Source: Verrucomicrobiota bacterium
GTDB taxonomy: Bacteria > Verrucomicrobiota > Verrucomicrobiia > Verrucomicrobiales > DEV007
DNA: 56,037 nt
Assembly (NCBI GenBank): GCA_002862135.1
Contig: PKCI01000006.1
Location: 1 to 56,037 of the forward strand
Direction: 5' to 3'
In this document: positions 8,173 through 17,869 of the stretch, one piece after another
Layout of the letters: each line of letters opens with the position of its first letter
Position numbering within the stretch: the stretch's first letter is position 1
Made by a program: the position numbers and the translations under genes
The notes under the pieces: generated by a model
Seen by the model: the letters and a program-made list of their open reading frames with translations, nothing else
The model's database searches: none
What the model was told of the DNA's origin: nothing

Positions 8173-8529
8173 GATGCAGTTTCTGTGATGTTCAGTTACC
8201 GCATCAGGATTGAGGAGGTCATTCTCCCCGGAGAAATTCTGTTCGAATGTCAGACATTCGCACATCGGTCGCTGTAACTTTTCTCTGTCACAGCATCCAA
8301 GGCACCTTGGCTTCTCCAAACCAGGTTGCCGGGCCCGAATTTATCCAAGCCACTCCTGATGCTTGGATTGACCATACCGAATTGTTTTCGGGACGCAACA
8401 TCCACTTTTGTCATAACGGTTGTCTCAAAAGGAGACCCAACCGAGCACTTCGCGAACAATTTTAGGAAAATCCATTTGCGAATTTTCGCGAAAAGGCTTA
8501 ACTACACATCTATTAATCTTGATTTGTTG
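8173..8529. other. Palindrome-rich intergenic leader upstream of the TonB receptor
   Basis: These 357 bp contain no convincing gene. They hold a perfect 8-bp hairpin (ATCCAAGC at 8343-8350 and GCTTGGAT at 8361-8368, 10-nt loop) and a second hairpin at 8418-8442 (GGTT-GTCTC paired with GAGAC-CC-AACC, loop AAAAG). They also hold two TTCGCGAA-type palindromes described separately. I looked for cobalamin riboswitch boxes because of the B12-related genes downstream and did not find the conserved core. Confidence 0.5.
8449..8494. promoter_or_regulatory. Paired TTCGCGAA palindromes, candidate operator
   Basis: A perfect palindrome TTCGCGAA at 8449-8456 is followed by TTTTCGCGAAAA at 8483-8494, which is 12 bp and perfectly palindromic. 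The centres are 36 bp apart. The second lies 36 bp before the receptor start codon at 8530. Two like sites so placed suggest a dimeric repressor or activator. The regulator is not identified. Confidence 0.4.
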
Positions 8530-10539
8530 ATGCGTGTATTTTTACCAGCCACGGTTTTCCTACTCTCAGCCACCGCCGCGGTGGCTCAGAATGAAGTCTT
8601 CAGCACCATTGTGGATGACACTGTCACCTTAGACATCACGACAATTACCGGAGCGAGATCTGTCATCATCTACGAGGAGCAAATCCAGCAGGAAGCGACT
8701 CCATCCGTTGCCACCAAGACAACAGAGCCCAACGGGGATGGGAGCTACTTGTTGCCATCCGTCGATACAATCTCGGGCGCCGAAGTCCGAACCTACCAGC
8801 GCTACGATATCGCATCGGTTTTCCGCCAGTCCGCCGGCGTTAGTGTCACTACCCTCGGTGGCGAGGGCGGTCAAACCTCGGTCTTTGTGCGAGGTATGGA
8901 AAGTGATCACACGGTTGTGTTGCTTAACGGAAGACGGCTTCCGCGAGGTCTTGCCGGTCTCTATCAGGTGGAATTTCTCGATGTGTCCAACCTCGAGTCA
9001 CTTCAATTTTCCCGGGGTCCTGCGAGCTCGCTTTACGGCTCCGACGCTATCGCCGGCGCCATTGGCCTTCGCACTACGGATGCTCGCTTCATTGAATCGA
9101 ATACTGTTTCCAGCTATTTCGAGGGTGGCTCGTTCGATACCTTCCGCAGTGGGGGAAAAGTGGCCATCCGCGAGGGACGACTCGGAGTCTCTCTTGACGC
9201 CAGCTTCGTGGATACAAGCAATGATCGCGTCGCCAGTTCCGACTATGACAATAGGACTCTACGAGGAAATTTCGCTTACGAGTTAAGCGATGGGATTTAC
9301 CTAGATGTTCTCGGCTCGATCCAGAGTGCCTTTCTCGAAGTCCCTGGACAGCGTTCAGTCGCCGGCGTTCCAACACTTTCTTTTCCCGCCGATCAAACCA
9401 ACACAAACCAATCAGGCCTCTTTTCACCCCGAGTATCGATCATTCGTGATGATTGGGACTTTTCGACGTTCTACAGCTACACGGTGAACAGTCTCTCTGA
9501 TCTGGAATCCCCAGGATTCTTTGGCAATATCGATAGTCGGCTCGAACAGGAAGGGCACGAGTGGGAGACACAGTTCAACTATCGTCCTACCAGCGATGTG
9601 ACTCTCACCCTGGGCGGGGGACATTACCAATATCGCTTCGAAAGGATTCCGCTCTTAACAACGTCTCTTCCCGCCGCCGAACTCGAGTATGCTTTTACCA
9701 GCATTTTCGCTCAGGCGGATATTGCTCTTCCTGCAAACTTTCATCTTCTCACCTCGGGACGGTATGATGACCACGGCTCCTACAAAAGTAAGGGCACTTA
9801 TACAGCCCAGTTGAGCTATCTTGCCGAGCAGACCGGAACCACAATTTTCGGAAAGGTCGGAACCGGATATAAGGCGCCGAACGGTCAGGACTTGATTTTC
9901 ACTGACACCTTGACCACCCCTTCCGATCTCGTGCCCGAAGAGAGCTTCACCTATGAATTCGGCCTTGCTCAAAGCATCTGTAATGAAAATGGCGAGATTA
10001 GTCTCACCTATTTTAACAACGATATCGATCATCTGGTCGACAACGATCCTCTCACTTTCGGAGCCGGACAGGTCGATACGGAATCGAGCGGTTTCGAAGC
10101 CGAATTCCGCGTCTTCGCCACTGACAAGTTGGAACTCTACACCAACTACACTTACCTCGATGCCAACGTCGTGAATGGAACCTACCTGTTCGCTGACACA
10201 GCCGGAAATCGACTAATTCGTCGCCCTCGTCATACTGTAGCCGCAGGAGCGGTATACTCGGCAGATCGTTGGCAGATCGGTGCCGAAATCAATGGTGCTT
10301 ATGATCGAGACGATCGCGGTACGTTTCCCGACCAAATCGATCTTGGCGGCTACACAGTTGCCCGCATCTTCGGGAATTTTAAATTGAACGATAATTTCGA
10401 ACTCTACGGGCGTTTCGAAAATGCTTTCGATGAGCAATACGACTACTCGGACGGCTACGAAGCTCCCGGTTTAGGGGCATTCGTCGGAGCACGCATTTAC
10501 CTCAGCGGCTCATCCAACCCAGTCGAGGATATCAAGTAA
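8530..10539 (+). CDS. TonB-dependent outer-membrane receptor, BtuB-like
   Basis: The product has 669 residues from the ATG at 8530. This start gives a proper signal peptide (MRVFLPATVFLLSATAAVAQ). Upstream in-frame ATGs lie in the palindromic leader. A TonB-box-like stretch (DITTITGAR) is followed by the plug domain, with DIASVFRQSAGVSV, VFVRGMESDHTVVLLNGRRL and LQFSRGPASSLYGSDAIAGA. The rest is a 22-strand-type barrel. The plug motifs and length match BtuB-type cobalamin receptors. The gene ends 54 bp before metH, whose product needs cobalamin, which supports B12 or corrinoid as the ligand. Other small ligands such as siderophores cannot be excluded from sequence. Confidence 0.8.
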   Translation: MRVFLPATVFLLSATAAVAQNEVFSTIVDDTVTLDITTITGARSVIIYEEQIQQEATPSVATKTTEPNGDGSYLLPSVDTISGAEVRTYQRYDIASVFRQSAGVSVTTLGGEGGQTSVFVRGMESDHTVVLLNGRRLPRGLAGLYQVEFLDVSNLESLQFSRGPASSLYGSDAIAGAIGLRTTDARFIESNTVSSYFEGGSFDTFRSGGKVAIREGRLGVSLDASFVDTSNDRVASSDYDNRTLRGNFAYELSDGIYLDVLGSIQSAFLEVPGQRSVAGVPTLSFPADQTNTNQSGLFSPRVSIIRDDWDFSTFYSYTVNSLSDLESPGFFGNIDSRLEQEGHEWETQFNYRPTSDVTLTLGGGHYQYRFERIPLLTTSLPAAELEYAFTSIFAQADIALPANFHLLTSGRYDDHGSYKSKGTYTAQLSYLAEQTGTTIFGKVGTGYKAPNGQDLIFTDTLTTPSDLVPEESFTYEFGLAQSICNENGEISLTYFNNDIDHLVDNDPLTFGAGQVDTESSGFEAEFRVFATDKLELYTNYTYLDANVVNGTYLFADTAGNRLIRRPRHTVAAGAVYSADRWQIGAEINGAYDRDDRGTFPDQIDLGGYTVARIFGNFKLNDNFELYGRFENAFDEQYDYSDGYEAPGLGAFVGARIYLSGSSNPVEDIK

Positions 10540-10593
10540 CCCCAACCCCTTGGAAAGAGCGACAACCTATATCAGGCCTGCCATCCAAACTCG

Positions 10594-13500
10594 ATGACTG
10601 ATAGGCTTACAGCTGTTTCATCAAAGGCCATGCCCACCGACCTCACCACAGAACTTCGATCTGAACTCAGCAAGCGCATTCTCATGCTCGACGGCGCCAT
10701 GGGGACGACGATTCGCGGCTATGGTCTCGAAGAGTCGGATGCCCGTGGTGAGCAGTTCGCCAAAAATGAGAAAGATCTGCTTAATAACGGCGACATTCTT
10801 TCCCTGACCCAACCCAAGGTCATCGGCGATATTCACAAGCGTTTCCTCGAGGCCGGGTCAGACATCGTTGAAACCAACACCTTCTCCGGAACCACCCTGG
10901 CTCAGTCGGAGTTCTTCGTGGAGGATCCTCGTGAGAAGGGCCTCGGCAGGAAGGACCCTGAATTCTTTGCCAGGGAAGTTTGCGACAACGAGTTTCTCAA
11001 GGATCTCGCCTGGGAGATTAACTACGAGTCTGCCAAACTGGCCCGCCAGTGGTGCGACAACATTGGCTCCGACACTGGACGCAAGCGCTACGTCGCCGGC
11101 GCGATTGGGCCAATGACAGTTTCTCTGACCAACTCACCCGACGCTGAGGACCCCGGCTTCAGGGTGGTGACTTTTGACCAGGTCCGCGATGCTTACAAAC
11201 ACCAGATTCGGGCCCTCGCTGCCGGCGGCACCGACATCATGATGGTGGAAACCATCTTCGATTCCCTCAATGCCAAAGCGGCACTGGTCGCACTTCGTGA
11301 AGTCTACGACGAGGATGACATCGAACTACCCATCATCGTTTCAGCCGCGGTTGGACGCGGGGGCGAGACCATGATTTCAGCCCAGAAAGTGGAGGCGATG
11401 TGGAATGCCGTTGCCCACGTCAATCCTCTCGCTGTTGGCCTCAATTGCTCGCTTGGTCCGGACCTGATCGAACCCCACCTCGTCGAGCTTTCCAAGGTGG
11501 CCGAAACTCACGTTTCAGTTTATCCGAACGCAGGCCTCCCCAACCCTCTCGCACCAACCGGTTTCGACCTCAAACCCAAGGATATGGAGCAGTTCCTCGG
11601 CAGCTTCGCCGAAAACGGGCTGGTCAATCTCATCGGTGGTTGTTGCGGAAACACTCCTGAACATATCGCTGCCATCTCCAAGGTCGCGGAACGCTTTGCC
11701 CCCCGGGAGGTTCCGGGACTGCCGGACGCGATGCGCCTCAGCGGATCCGAAACCTACAACCACACGAGAGACAAGAACTTCCTCATGGTCGGTGAGCGAA
11801 CCAATGTGGCTGGTTCTCCGCGATTCCTCAAGATGGTCAAAGCTGGCCAGTTGGAAGACGCCGTCGCTATCGCTCGCCAGCAGGTTGAAAACGGAGCCCC
11901 CGTCATCGACATCTGCATGGACGAGGGGATGATCGAAGGCGTCCCCACCATGACGCGCTTCCTCAACCTGCTCGCTGCCGAACCGGACGTCGCCGCTGTG
12001 CCTATCATGGTCGACTCCTCCAAGTGGGAGATCATCGAAGCCGGTCTCCAGTGTCTTCAGGGCAAGGGCATTGTGAATTCCATTTCCCTCAAGGAAGGCG
12101 AGGAGAGCTTTAAAGAATACGCCCGCAAAATCATGAAATACGGCGCTGCCGTCGTGGTCATGGCTTTTGATGAAGACGGCCAGGCGGACAACTACGAGAA
12201 GAAGATCCGCATCTGCGAGCGCGCTTACCGCATCCTCGTCGACGAAGTGGGCTTCAATCCCGAAGACATTATTTTCGATCCCAACATTCTGACCGTCGCA
12301 ACGGGAATGGATGAGCATAACAACTATGCTGTCGACTTCATCGAGGCAACCCGATGGATCAAAGAGAATCTTCCCGGCGCGAAGGTCAGCGGCGGGGTCT
12401 CCAACATTTCGTTCTCTTTTCGGGGCAACAACGTGGTTCGCGAAGCGATGCACGCCGCATTCCTCTATCATGCTGGAAAAGCGGGCATGGATATGGGCAT
12501 TGTAAACCCAGGCATGCTCGAGGTTTACGATGAAGTCGAATCCAAACTTCTCAAGCTGGTTGAGGACGTGCTCCTCAACAAACACGAGGGAGCGACCGAG
12601 GCTCTCATCGAATACGCAGAAGAACTCAAGAGTAAGGGAGCTACGTCCAAGGACAAGAATTCCGGTCCCGATCTCAGCTGGCGGAAGGGGTCAATCGGCG
12701 AGCGCATGACCCATGCTCTGGTCAAAGGCATCACGGACTTCATCGAAGAAGACACCGAGGAAGCGCGTCAGCAACTTGGTAAACCACTCAACGTCATCGA
12801 AGGTCCTCTCATGGACGGCATGGGCGTGGTCGGCGAGCTTTTCGGCGCGGGCAAGATGTTCCTCCCCCAGGTGGTGAAAAGCGCGCGTGTCATGAAAAAG
12901 GCCGTCGCCTACCTCGAGCCCTTCATGCTTGCAGAAAAGGGTGACGAAGATGACTCCAATGCTCCTACCTTTGTCATCGCCACCGTTAAAGGCGACGTAC
13001 ACGACATTGGCAAAAACATCGTCGGTGTGGTTCTCGGCTGCAACGGCTACAAGGTCATTGACCTTGGCGTCATGGTCGATTGCGACAAGATCATGGAAGC
13101 CGCCGTAGAACACGGAGCCGACATTGTTGGCATGAGCGGACTCATCACGCCTTCTCTCGACGAAATGATTCACAACGCCAAGGAGTTCGAGAAGAAAGAT
13201 TACAAGATCCCAATTCTCCTCGGAGGAGCAACCACCTCACGCGCCCACACCGCGATCAAGATCAGCGAGTACTACAGCGAGCCCATAGTCCACGTGGGCG
13301 ATGCTTCGCTTGTCGTCGGCGTCTGCAACTCCCTGCTTTCTGAAAACCTGCGCGCAGACTTCCTTAAGAAGCATCGCGAGCGCGAGCAGAAGGAACGCGA
13401 CACCTACGCCGGCAAAGGTTCTACGGCCAGTTACGTGCCGTTCGAAGAGGCCAAACAGCAAAACTACCAGATCGACTGGAGCAAGTCTGACATCGCCATT

Positions 13501-14406
13501 CCCGAAGCCATCGGCCAATACCTCGAAAAGCGCGTCAATCTCCAGGATATCGTCGATATCTTTGACTGGTCGCCCTTCTTTCATGCGTGGGAACTTCGAG
13601 GCGTGTTCCCCAAGATTTTTGATCACGAGGAACACGGCGAAGAAGCCCGGAAACTGTTCGATGACGCCCAGCGTATCCTCGCGGACCTGGTTGAAAACGA
13701 GCGCCTTCACTGCCGCGCCACCTGGGGAATTTTTCCTGCTCACTCCAACGGAGAAGACATCGAGCTCTTCTCTGATGAAGCCAAAACTGACCATCTCACA
13801 ACCTTCCATTTCCTGCGTCAGCAGAAAGAGAAGATCAAGAAAGGGACTCCTTTCCAGAGCCTCGCTGATTTTGTCGCCCCGAAGGGCAGCGGTTTGAACG
13901 ATCACCTGGGTGCCTTTGCCGTGACTGCAGGTAACGAGGTCGAGGAATACGCGGCCACGTTCAAGGAAAAGGGCGACGACTACACTGGAATCATGATCCA
14001 GGCGCTGGCAGATCGCTTCGCTGAAGGTCTTGCGGAACTAATCCACCGACGCGTTCGCGACTTCATGGGGTTCGGCAAGCAGGAGAACTTTGCCGTCGAA
14101 GACCTGATCAAAGAACGCTACCGAGGTATTCGGCCAGCCGCCGGCTACCCCGCCTGCCCCGACCACACGGAAAAAGCAATCCTCTGGGATCTCCTCGACG
14201 TCGAGAACAAGGTCAACATGCAGCTGACCACCAGTTACGCGATGTTCCCGCCATCATCTGTCAGCGGTCTTTACTTTTTCAATGAAGAAGCCCGCTACTT
14301 CAATGTCGGCAAGATCGGGCACGACCAACTGGAGGACTACGCCATCCGTAAGAAGATGTCGATCGAGGAAGCCGAAAAATGGCTTGCGCCCAATCTTGCC
14401 GACTAA
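10594..14406 (+). CDS. metH: Cobalamin-dependent methionine synthase
   Basis: The product has 1270 residues, the usual MetH length, with all four modules. The homocysteine-binding domain carries the zinc cysteines in GLNCSLGP and [11 protein letters not shown]. The methyltetrahydrofolate (pterin) domain includes [15 protein letters not shown]. The B12 cap and Rossmann domain contain the base-off His motif [11 protein letters not shown] near residue 800. The reactivation (AdoMet-binding) domain contains [15 protein letters not shown] near residue 1180. It transfers methyl from 5-methyl-THF to homocysteine in the cytoplasm. Two starts are possible, ATG 10594 and ATG 10630. The second ([13 protein letters not shown]) begins closer to the conserved LMLDGAMGT segment. 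It is probably co-transcribed with the receptor upstream. Confidence 0.95.
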   Translation: MTDRLTAVSSKAMPTDLTTELRSELSKRILMLDGAMGTTIRGYGLEESDARGEQFAKNEKDLLNNGDILSLTQPKVIGDIHKRFLEAGSDIVETNTFSGTTLAQSEFFVEDPREKGLGRKDPEFFAREVCDNEFLKDLAWEINYESAKLARQWCDNIGSDTGRKRYVAGAIGPMTVSLTNSPDAEDPGFRVVTFDQVRDAYKHQIRALAAGGTDIMMVETIFDSLNAKAALVALREVYDEDDIELPIIVSAAVGRGGETMISAQKVEAMWNAVAHVNPLAVGLNCSLGPDLIEPHLVELSKVAETHVSVYPNAGLPNPLAPTGFDLKPKDMEQFLGSFAENGLVNLIGGCCGNTPEHIAAISKVAERFAPREVPGLPDAMRLSGSETYNHTRDKNFLMVGERTNVAGSPRFLKMVKAGQLEDAVAIARQQVENGAPVIDICMDEGMIEGVPTMTRFLNLLAAEPDVAAVPIMVDSSKWEIIEAGLQCLQGKGIVNSISLKEGEESFKEYARKIMKYGAAVVVMAFDEDGQADNYEKKIRICERAYRILVDEVGFNPEDIIFDPNILTVATGMDEHNNYAVDFIEATRWIKENLPGAKVSGGVSNISFSFRGNNVVREAMHAAFLYHAGKAGMDMGIVNPGMLEVYDEVESKLLKLVEDVLLNKHEGATEALIEYAEELKSKGATSKDKNSGPDLSWRKGSIGERMTHALVKGITDFIEEDTEEARQQLGKPLNVIEGPLMDGMGVVGELFGAGKMFLPQVVKSARVMKKAVAYLEPFMLAEKGDEDDSNAPTFVIATVKGDVHDIGKNIVGVVLGCNGYKVIDLGVMVDCDKIMEAAVEHGADIVGMSGLITPSLDEMIHNAKEFEKKDYKIPILLGGATTSRAHTAIKISEYYSEPIVHVGDASLVVGVCNSLLSENLRADFLKKHREREQKERDTYAGKGSTASYVPFEEAKQQNYQIDWSKSDIAIPEAIGQYLEKRVNLQDIVDIFDWSPFFHAWELRGVFPKIFDHEEHGEEARKLFDDAQRILADLVENERLHCRATWGIFPAHSNGEDIELFSDEAKTDHLTTFHFLRQQKEKIKKGTPFQSLADFVAPKGSGLNDHLGAFAVTAGNEVEEYAATFKEKGDDYTGIMIQALADRFAEGLAELIHRRVRDFMGFGKQENFAVEDLIKERYRGIRPAAGYPACPDHTEKAILWDLLDVENKVNMQLTTSYAMFPPSSVSGLYFFNEEARYFNVGKIGHDQLEDYAIRKKMSIEEAEKWLAPNLAD

Positions 14407-14498
14407 CAGTTCTTCCATTCTGGCCCGCCTATTTGTCACGCTCAGACTCCCGAACACCACACGGACACCCTGTCCCAACTTTTCCCTGGAGGCACCCC

Positions 14499-14687
14499 GT
14501 GACTAGATTAAACATCGGCGAGGCCTTTTCCCTCTGCGCCGGCGAATCCCGCGCAGTCATGCTGCATTACCGCGAAGTCGAGGCTTTTGCCCCTTTCGCT
14601 CAAAAGCGAAACGTCCACCCAACCTTTGCGGTGGCTTCGGTGCCCTGTTCTACAAAGTCACGCTCTAGGGTGTATAGATACCGCTGA
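14499..14687 (+). CDS. Possible truncated small ORF, GTG start with strong RBS
   Basis: A TGGAGG sequence at 14487-14492 sits 6 nt before a GTG at 14499, an unusually good Shine-Dalgarno for this genome. The 62-residue frame opens with native-looking protein (TRLNIGEAFSLCAGESRAVM and EVEAFAPFAQKRNV). From about 14600 it runs antisense into the end of the DUF5916 gene, where the peptide turns Ser/Arg-rich. It may be the head of a gene whose tail was lost, or a real small protein. No family is recognised. Confidence 0.3.
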   Translation: MTRLNIGEAFSLCAGESRAVMLHYREVEAFAPFAQKRNVHPTFAVASVPCSTKSRSRVYRYR

Positions 14688-16777
14688 TTAAACACGAGAT
14701 AGATGTCACTACCGGGCTTCACGATGTAGCGAAGGCGACTGTTAAGTCCCACGTTGTTGGACATGGAATCCCACTGGATCAAGGTATTCCACGATAGCTT
14801 AGAGTTAGGCGTCACCCGAAATCCGACCTGCCCGACGACCACATCAAATTCGCCATGCGGCAGATCCACCAAATCCCATTCCACTTCGGCGTCCATTCCC
14901 CAGTAGGCTGACGGCCGCCATTCCAGTTCGGAACTCAAACCGTGGCGGTAACCATCGTAAAACTCCCCAACCCGGCCAGCCAATTCCAAACTCACCGGGC
15001 GATGGCTACTGGTCTCGATTTCGACAACCAAACGACTAAAGTCATAACTGCCTGCAGGAATAGTAATGTTGTTGGTGATATCAAAGGGCCTATCCAGAAC
15101 CTCTCGATTCCACTCCGGGAAAATGAGAAATTCATCCCCGGATTCAAAGTCCACCGCAAACTCCAAAGGCACCCATTCAGCACTCTCGGTCTGATTTTCG
15201 AGGTCGGTGATGATTACTGCTGAAGTTTCCAGAGAATATTCCCTCAGCCAGGGAATTTCGTCCGGATAGAACTCATACTGCACTCCAACGGTGGCACGGC
15301 GCGTCCCGGGGCGCTTGACAAATCCCTGGGCCGGTTCGAAAAGTTCGTCGATCTGACGCAGGCTGGCCCGATAACTGAACGGTTCATTAGGGGCATTCAG
15401 CCAGGCTCCGAACGCATGAGCGTGCGTCCCAGCATCGTTCTGGCTCATCAATTCGTAAACCTTCACATTGATCTGATCATAACCGTCACCCAGTTGACTG
15501 TTTTTGAAATCAAAGTCGACACCGACTACGGCATTATCTCTGTTCGTCCTTGGATCGCCGTAACTGAAAAACGTGCCTACGCGGGATTCCTCACCAATAT
15601 CGTGAGTCACCCTTACCACTCCGACCTGGTCCTCTTCCAATAACGGCGTGTTGTTGAGGTAGCTACCAAGCACACCGACGCCAAGCTTACCAATTCGCCC
15701 CGTCACTTTGCCACCAGCGAGTATATCAACTTTCTCCCGGGTCTGGGACAGGCCGATGGTTCGTGAGTAGAAGGGTGTCAGGCTGCTACTGGCCGGACCG
15801 AATTCGAAATACTCCTGCCCTTCGAGGAAGAAGTCACGCTTCTCAGGAAAGGATAGCGGAAAACGGGTCAAGTTGACGACCCTGTCATCCACCTCAGCCT
15901 CGGCAAAATCAGTGTTCCAGGTCAACGTCGCCGTGAGGTTCGGCGTAATCTGCCAGAACAGGTCGGCCCCGTAGTCAAAGTCGTATCCGTCGCCCTGGCT
16001 ACCACTTTGATGGCGCCCCAAAACGTAGGGCTTCAGGTCAACTCCCACACCGCTCTCAAGATCGGACAATCCGCTGAGACTGCCAGCGTCTTCCAACTTA
16101 TGAGAATTTCGATTTCGAAAAGCCCCGGACCAACGATTCCGCTCTTGGGCACGGGGCAACCAGCGCCCGAAGTTCACCGCCCAGGTGGACGAATTCGGAT
16201 CGAAAGAGACACTGCGAAACGGGATCGCGAATTCAACTGCCCACCCTTCTTCTGTTTTTCTTCCGGCGCCGTCCCAAATTGCATCCCAGTTCATATTTGG
16301 CCGGGAAAGAAAACTCGTGATGCGTCCCTCACCTTTAGCTCCATTGGCATTCAGGCGAAAGTAGTAGCCGTCACGACCGGTTTGATAGGGATCCAGCAGA
16401 ATGAACACATAGTCGTCTGCGCGGACACTTTGATCGCGCTGCATGATCGACGCGTTAACCTCGTCCGGTGACCGATCGAAACAACGAAACGATACGAAGA
16501 GATTTCGCTCATCGAAGCAGAGGCGAATCTCCGTGTTCTCCGAAGGAGCCGTCTGCTCCAGCGGATACATTTGGGTGAGATTTGGGATCAAGGCAGCAGT
16601 CGCCCAAACATCATCCGAAAGATCCCCGTCAATCTTCGGGGCGTTCTCGCTTTCGATTCGAACAGCGTCGAGATGCTCCACAGCCCACCCGTGTATGGGC
16701 ACCCCAAAGAAAACGCAGGCGCCCACAAACCAGCCTTTTCGAAAGGGCGCAACAAGCAGATGGTTTGAGGTGGACAT
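14600..16777 (-). CDS. Outer-membrane protein with DUF5916 barrel and CBM9-like domain
   Basis: The product has 725 residues from the ATG at 16777. A longer frame to 16825 adds 16 residues ahead of the signal sequence. A signal anchor (WFVGACVFFGVPIHGWAVEH) is followed by a carbohydrate-binding family 9-like domain (about 40-230) with KIDGDLSDDVWATA, FVSFRCFDRSP, YYFRLNANGAKGEGRI and WAVEFAIPFRSVSF. The remainder is a beta-barrel (DUF5916) with aromatic-rich alternation ending in VGWTFRF, whose terminal Phe is the outer-membrane insertion signal. Family members are linked to carbohydrate or peptide handling, but no substrate is proven. The gene is monocistronic and converges on the metH side. 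Confidence 0.75.
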   Translation of the reverse strand: MSTSNHLLVAPFRKGWFVGACVFFGVPIHGWAVEHLDAVRIESENAPKIDGDLSDDVWATAALIPNLTQMYPLEQTAPSENTEIRLCFDERNLFVSFRCFDRSPDEVNASIMQRDQSVRADDYVFILLDPYQTGRDGYYFRLNANGAKGEGRITSFLSRPNMNWDAIWDGAGRKTEEGWAVEFAIPFRSVSFDPNSSTWAVNFGRWLPRAQERNRWSGAFRNRNSHKLEDAGSLSGLSDLESGVGVDLKPYVLGRHQSGSQGDGYDFDYGADLFWQITPNLTATLTWNTDFAEAEVDDRVVNLTRFPLSFPEKRDFFLEGQEYFEFGPASSSLTPFYSRTIGLSQTREKVDILAGGKVTGRIGKLGVGVLGSYLNNTPLLEEDQVGVVRVTHDIGEESRVGTFFSYGDPRTNRDNAVVGVDFDFKNSQLGDGYDQINVKVYELMSQNDAGTHAHAFGAWLNAPNEPFSYRASLRQIDELFEPAQGFVKRPGTRRATVGVQYEFYPDEIPWLREYSLETSAVIITDLENQTESAEWVPLEFAVDFESGDEFLIFPEWNREVLDRPFDITNNITIPAGSYDFSRLVVEIETSSHRPVSLELAGRVGEFYDGYRHGLSSELEWRPSAYWGMDAEVEWDLVDLPHGEFDVVVGQVGFRVTPNSKLSWNTLIQWDSMSNNVGLNSRLRYIVKPGSDIYLVFNQRYLYTLERDFVEQGTEATAKVGWTFRF

Positions 16778-16867
16778 AACCCTCCCTAACAAAGGGAAAA
16801 ACCCTATCAGATCAAGTCGCTCCAATGCCTTGTTCGCGTCAGAACGGCATTGCTATTCCGAGGTCTT

Positions 16868-17869
16868 TCAGCGATCCAACTGGCGAGCCACATCCTTCGC
16901 AAAGTAGGTCAAGATCATATCCGCACCCGCACGCTTGATACCAAGCAACGATTCCATCACCACTTTCTCCTCATCCACCCAACCATCTTTGGCAGCGGAC
17001 TTGATCATGAGGTATTCCCCGCTGACCTGGTAAGCAGCTAACGGAACATCCACCGCGTCACGAATGAGTCGCACAATATCGAGGTAAGGACCAGCCGGTT
17101 TCACCATGAGCATGTCTGCCCCTTCGGCCACGTCGAGGTCAGCCTCACGAAGAGCCTCCCGACTGTTGGCCGGGTCCATCTGGTAGGTCTTTTTGTCCCC
17201 AGCTTTCGGCGCGGAATCGAGGGCACCACGGAAGGGTCCATAGTAAGCGGACGCATACTTCGCTGTGTAACTGAGAATGGAAACATCCTCATGCCCGGAA
17301 CGGTCGAGCGCTGCACGAATCGCGCCGACTCGTCCGTCCATCATATCGCTTGGCGATACAATATCAGCGCCGGCATCAGCATGACACAATGCTTGGCGGC
17401 AAAGAACCTCAACCGTTTCGTCGTTAAGAATTTTAAGTTCACCATCATCCCCCTCAACCACGATGCCGTCATGCCCGTCCGAATTGTAGGGATCTAGCGC
17501 CACATCTGTGATGACAACCATATCCGGGTAAGCCTCTTTCACCGCCTGGATGGCGCGCGGCACGATGCCGTCCGGATTGAAACATTCCTTACCTTCTGAA
17601 GTCTTTAGGTCCTCTTCAATTTTTGGAAAAAAAACCACCGCTCTGACACCAGCGGCGTAAGCTTCACCCACTTCTTTGACCAGTCCGGCAAGGCTCCATC
17701 GGTGGCAGCCCGGCATTGATTCGATAGTATCGTCGGATTCATCATCGTGAATGAAGAGAGGATAAATCAGGTCCTGCGGAGTCAGGACCGTCTCGCGAGA
17801 CAAACCGCGCACAGCGGCATTCTTGCGATTGCGTCGGGGGCGAATTGGGAGGTTCAGCTTTTGGGGCAT
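16868..17869 (-). CDS. hemB: Delta-aminolevulinic acid dehydratase (porphobilinogen synthase)
   Basis: The product has 333 residues and condenses two 5-aminolevulinate molecules to porphobilinogen in haem and corrin synthesis. The Schiff-base lysine regions are present (TAKYASAYYGPFR and LMVKPAGPYLDIV). The metal-site loop reads DVALDPYNSDGHDG, with Asp where zinc-dependent enzymes have three Cys. This is the aspartate-rich, Mg-type active site. The start overlaps the cysS stop by 16 bp, which indicates co-translation. TIM-barrel segments such as DIVSPSDMMDGRVGAIR are standard. Confidence 0.95.
   Translation of the reverse strand: MPQKLNLPIRPRRNRKNAAVRGLSRETVLTPQDLIYPLFIHDDESDDTIESMPGCHRWSLAGLVKEVGEAYAAGVRAVVFFPKIEEDLKTSEGKECFNPDGIVPRAIQAVKEAYPDMVVITDVALDPYNSDGHDGIVVEGDDGELKILNDETVEVLCRQALCHADAGADIVSPSDMMDGRVGAIRAALDRSGHEDVSILSYTAKYASAYYGPFRGALDSAPKAGDKKTYQMDPANSREALREADLDVAEGADMLMVKPAGPYLDIVRLIRDAVDVPLAAYQVSGEYLMIKSAAKDGWVDEEKVVMESLLGIKRAGADMILTYFAKDVARQLDR

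Noticed and set aside
8173-8529. Cobalamin riboswitch before the BtuB-like receptor and metH
   Set aside because: Only a weak CTGTAA-like match near 8265 and none of the other conserved boxes (B12 box, GCCACTG core) in the right order. The hairpins there do not form the riboswitch fold by eye.
11515-12585. 356-codon minus-strand ORF inside metH
   Set aside because: metH is unmistakable on the plus strand. The antisense frame is His/Asp/Val-rich as expected for a complementary reading of high-GC codons.
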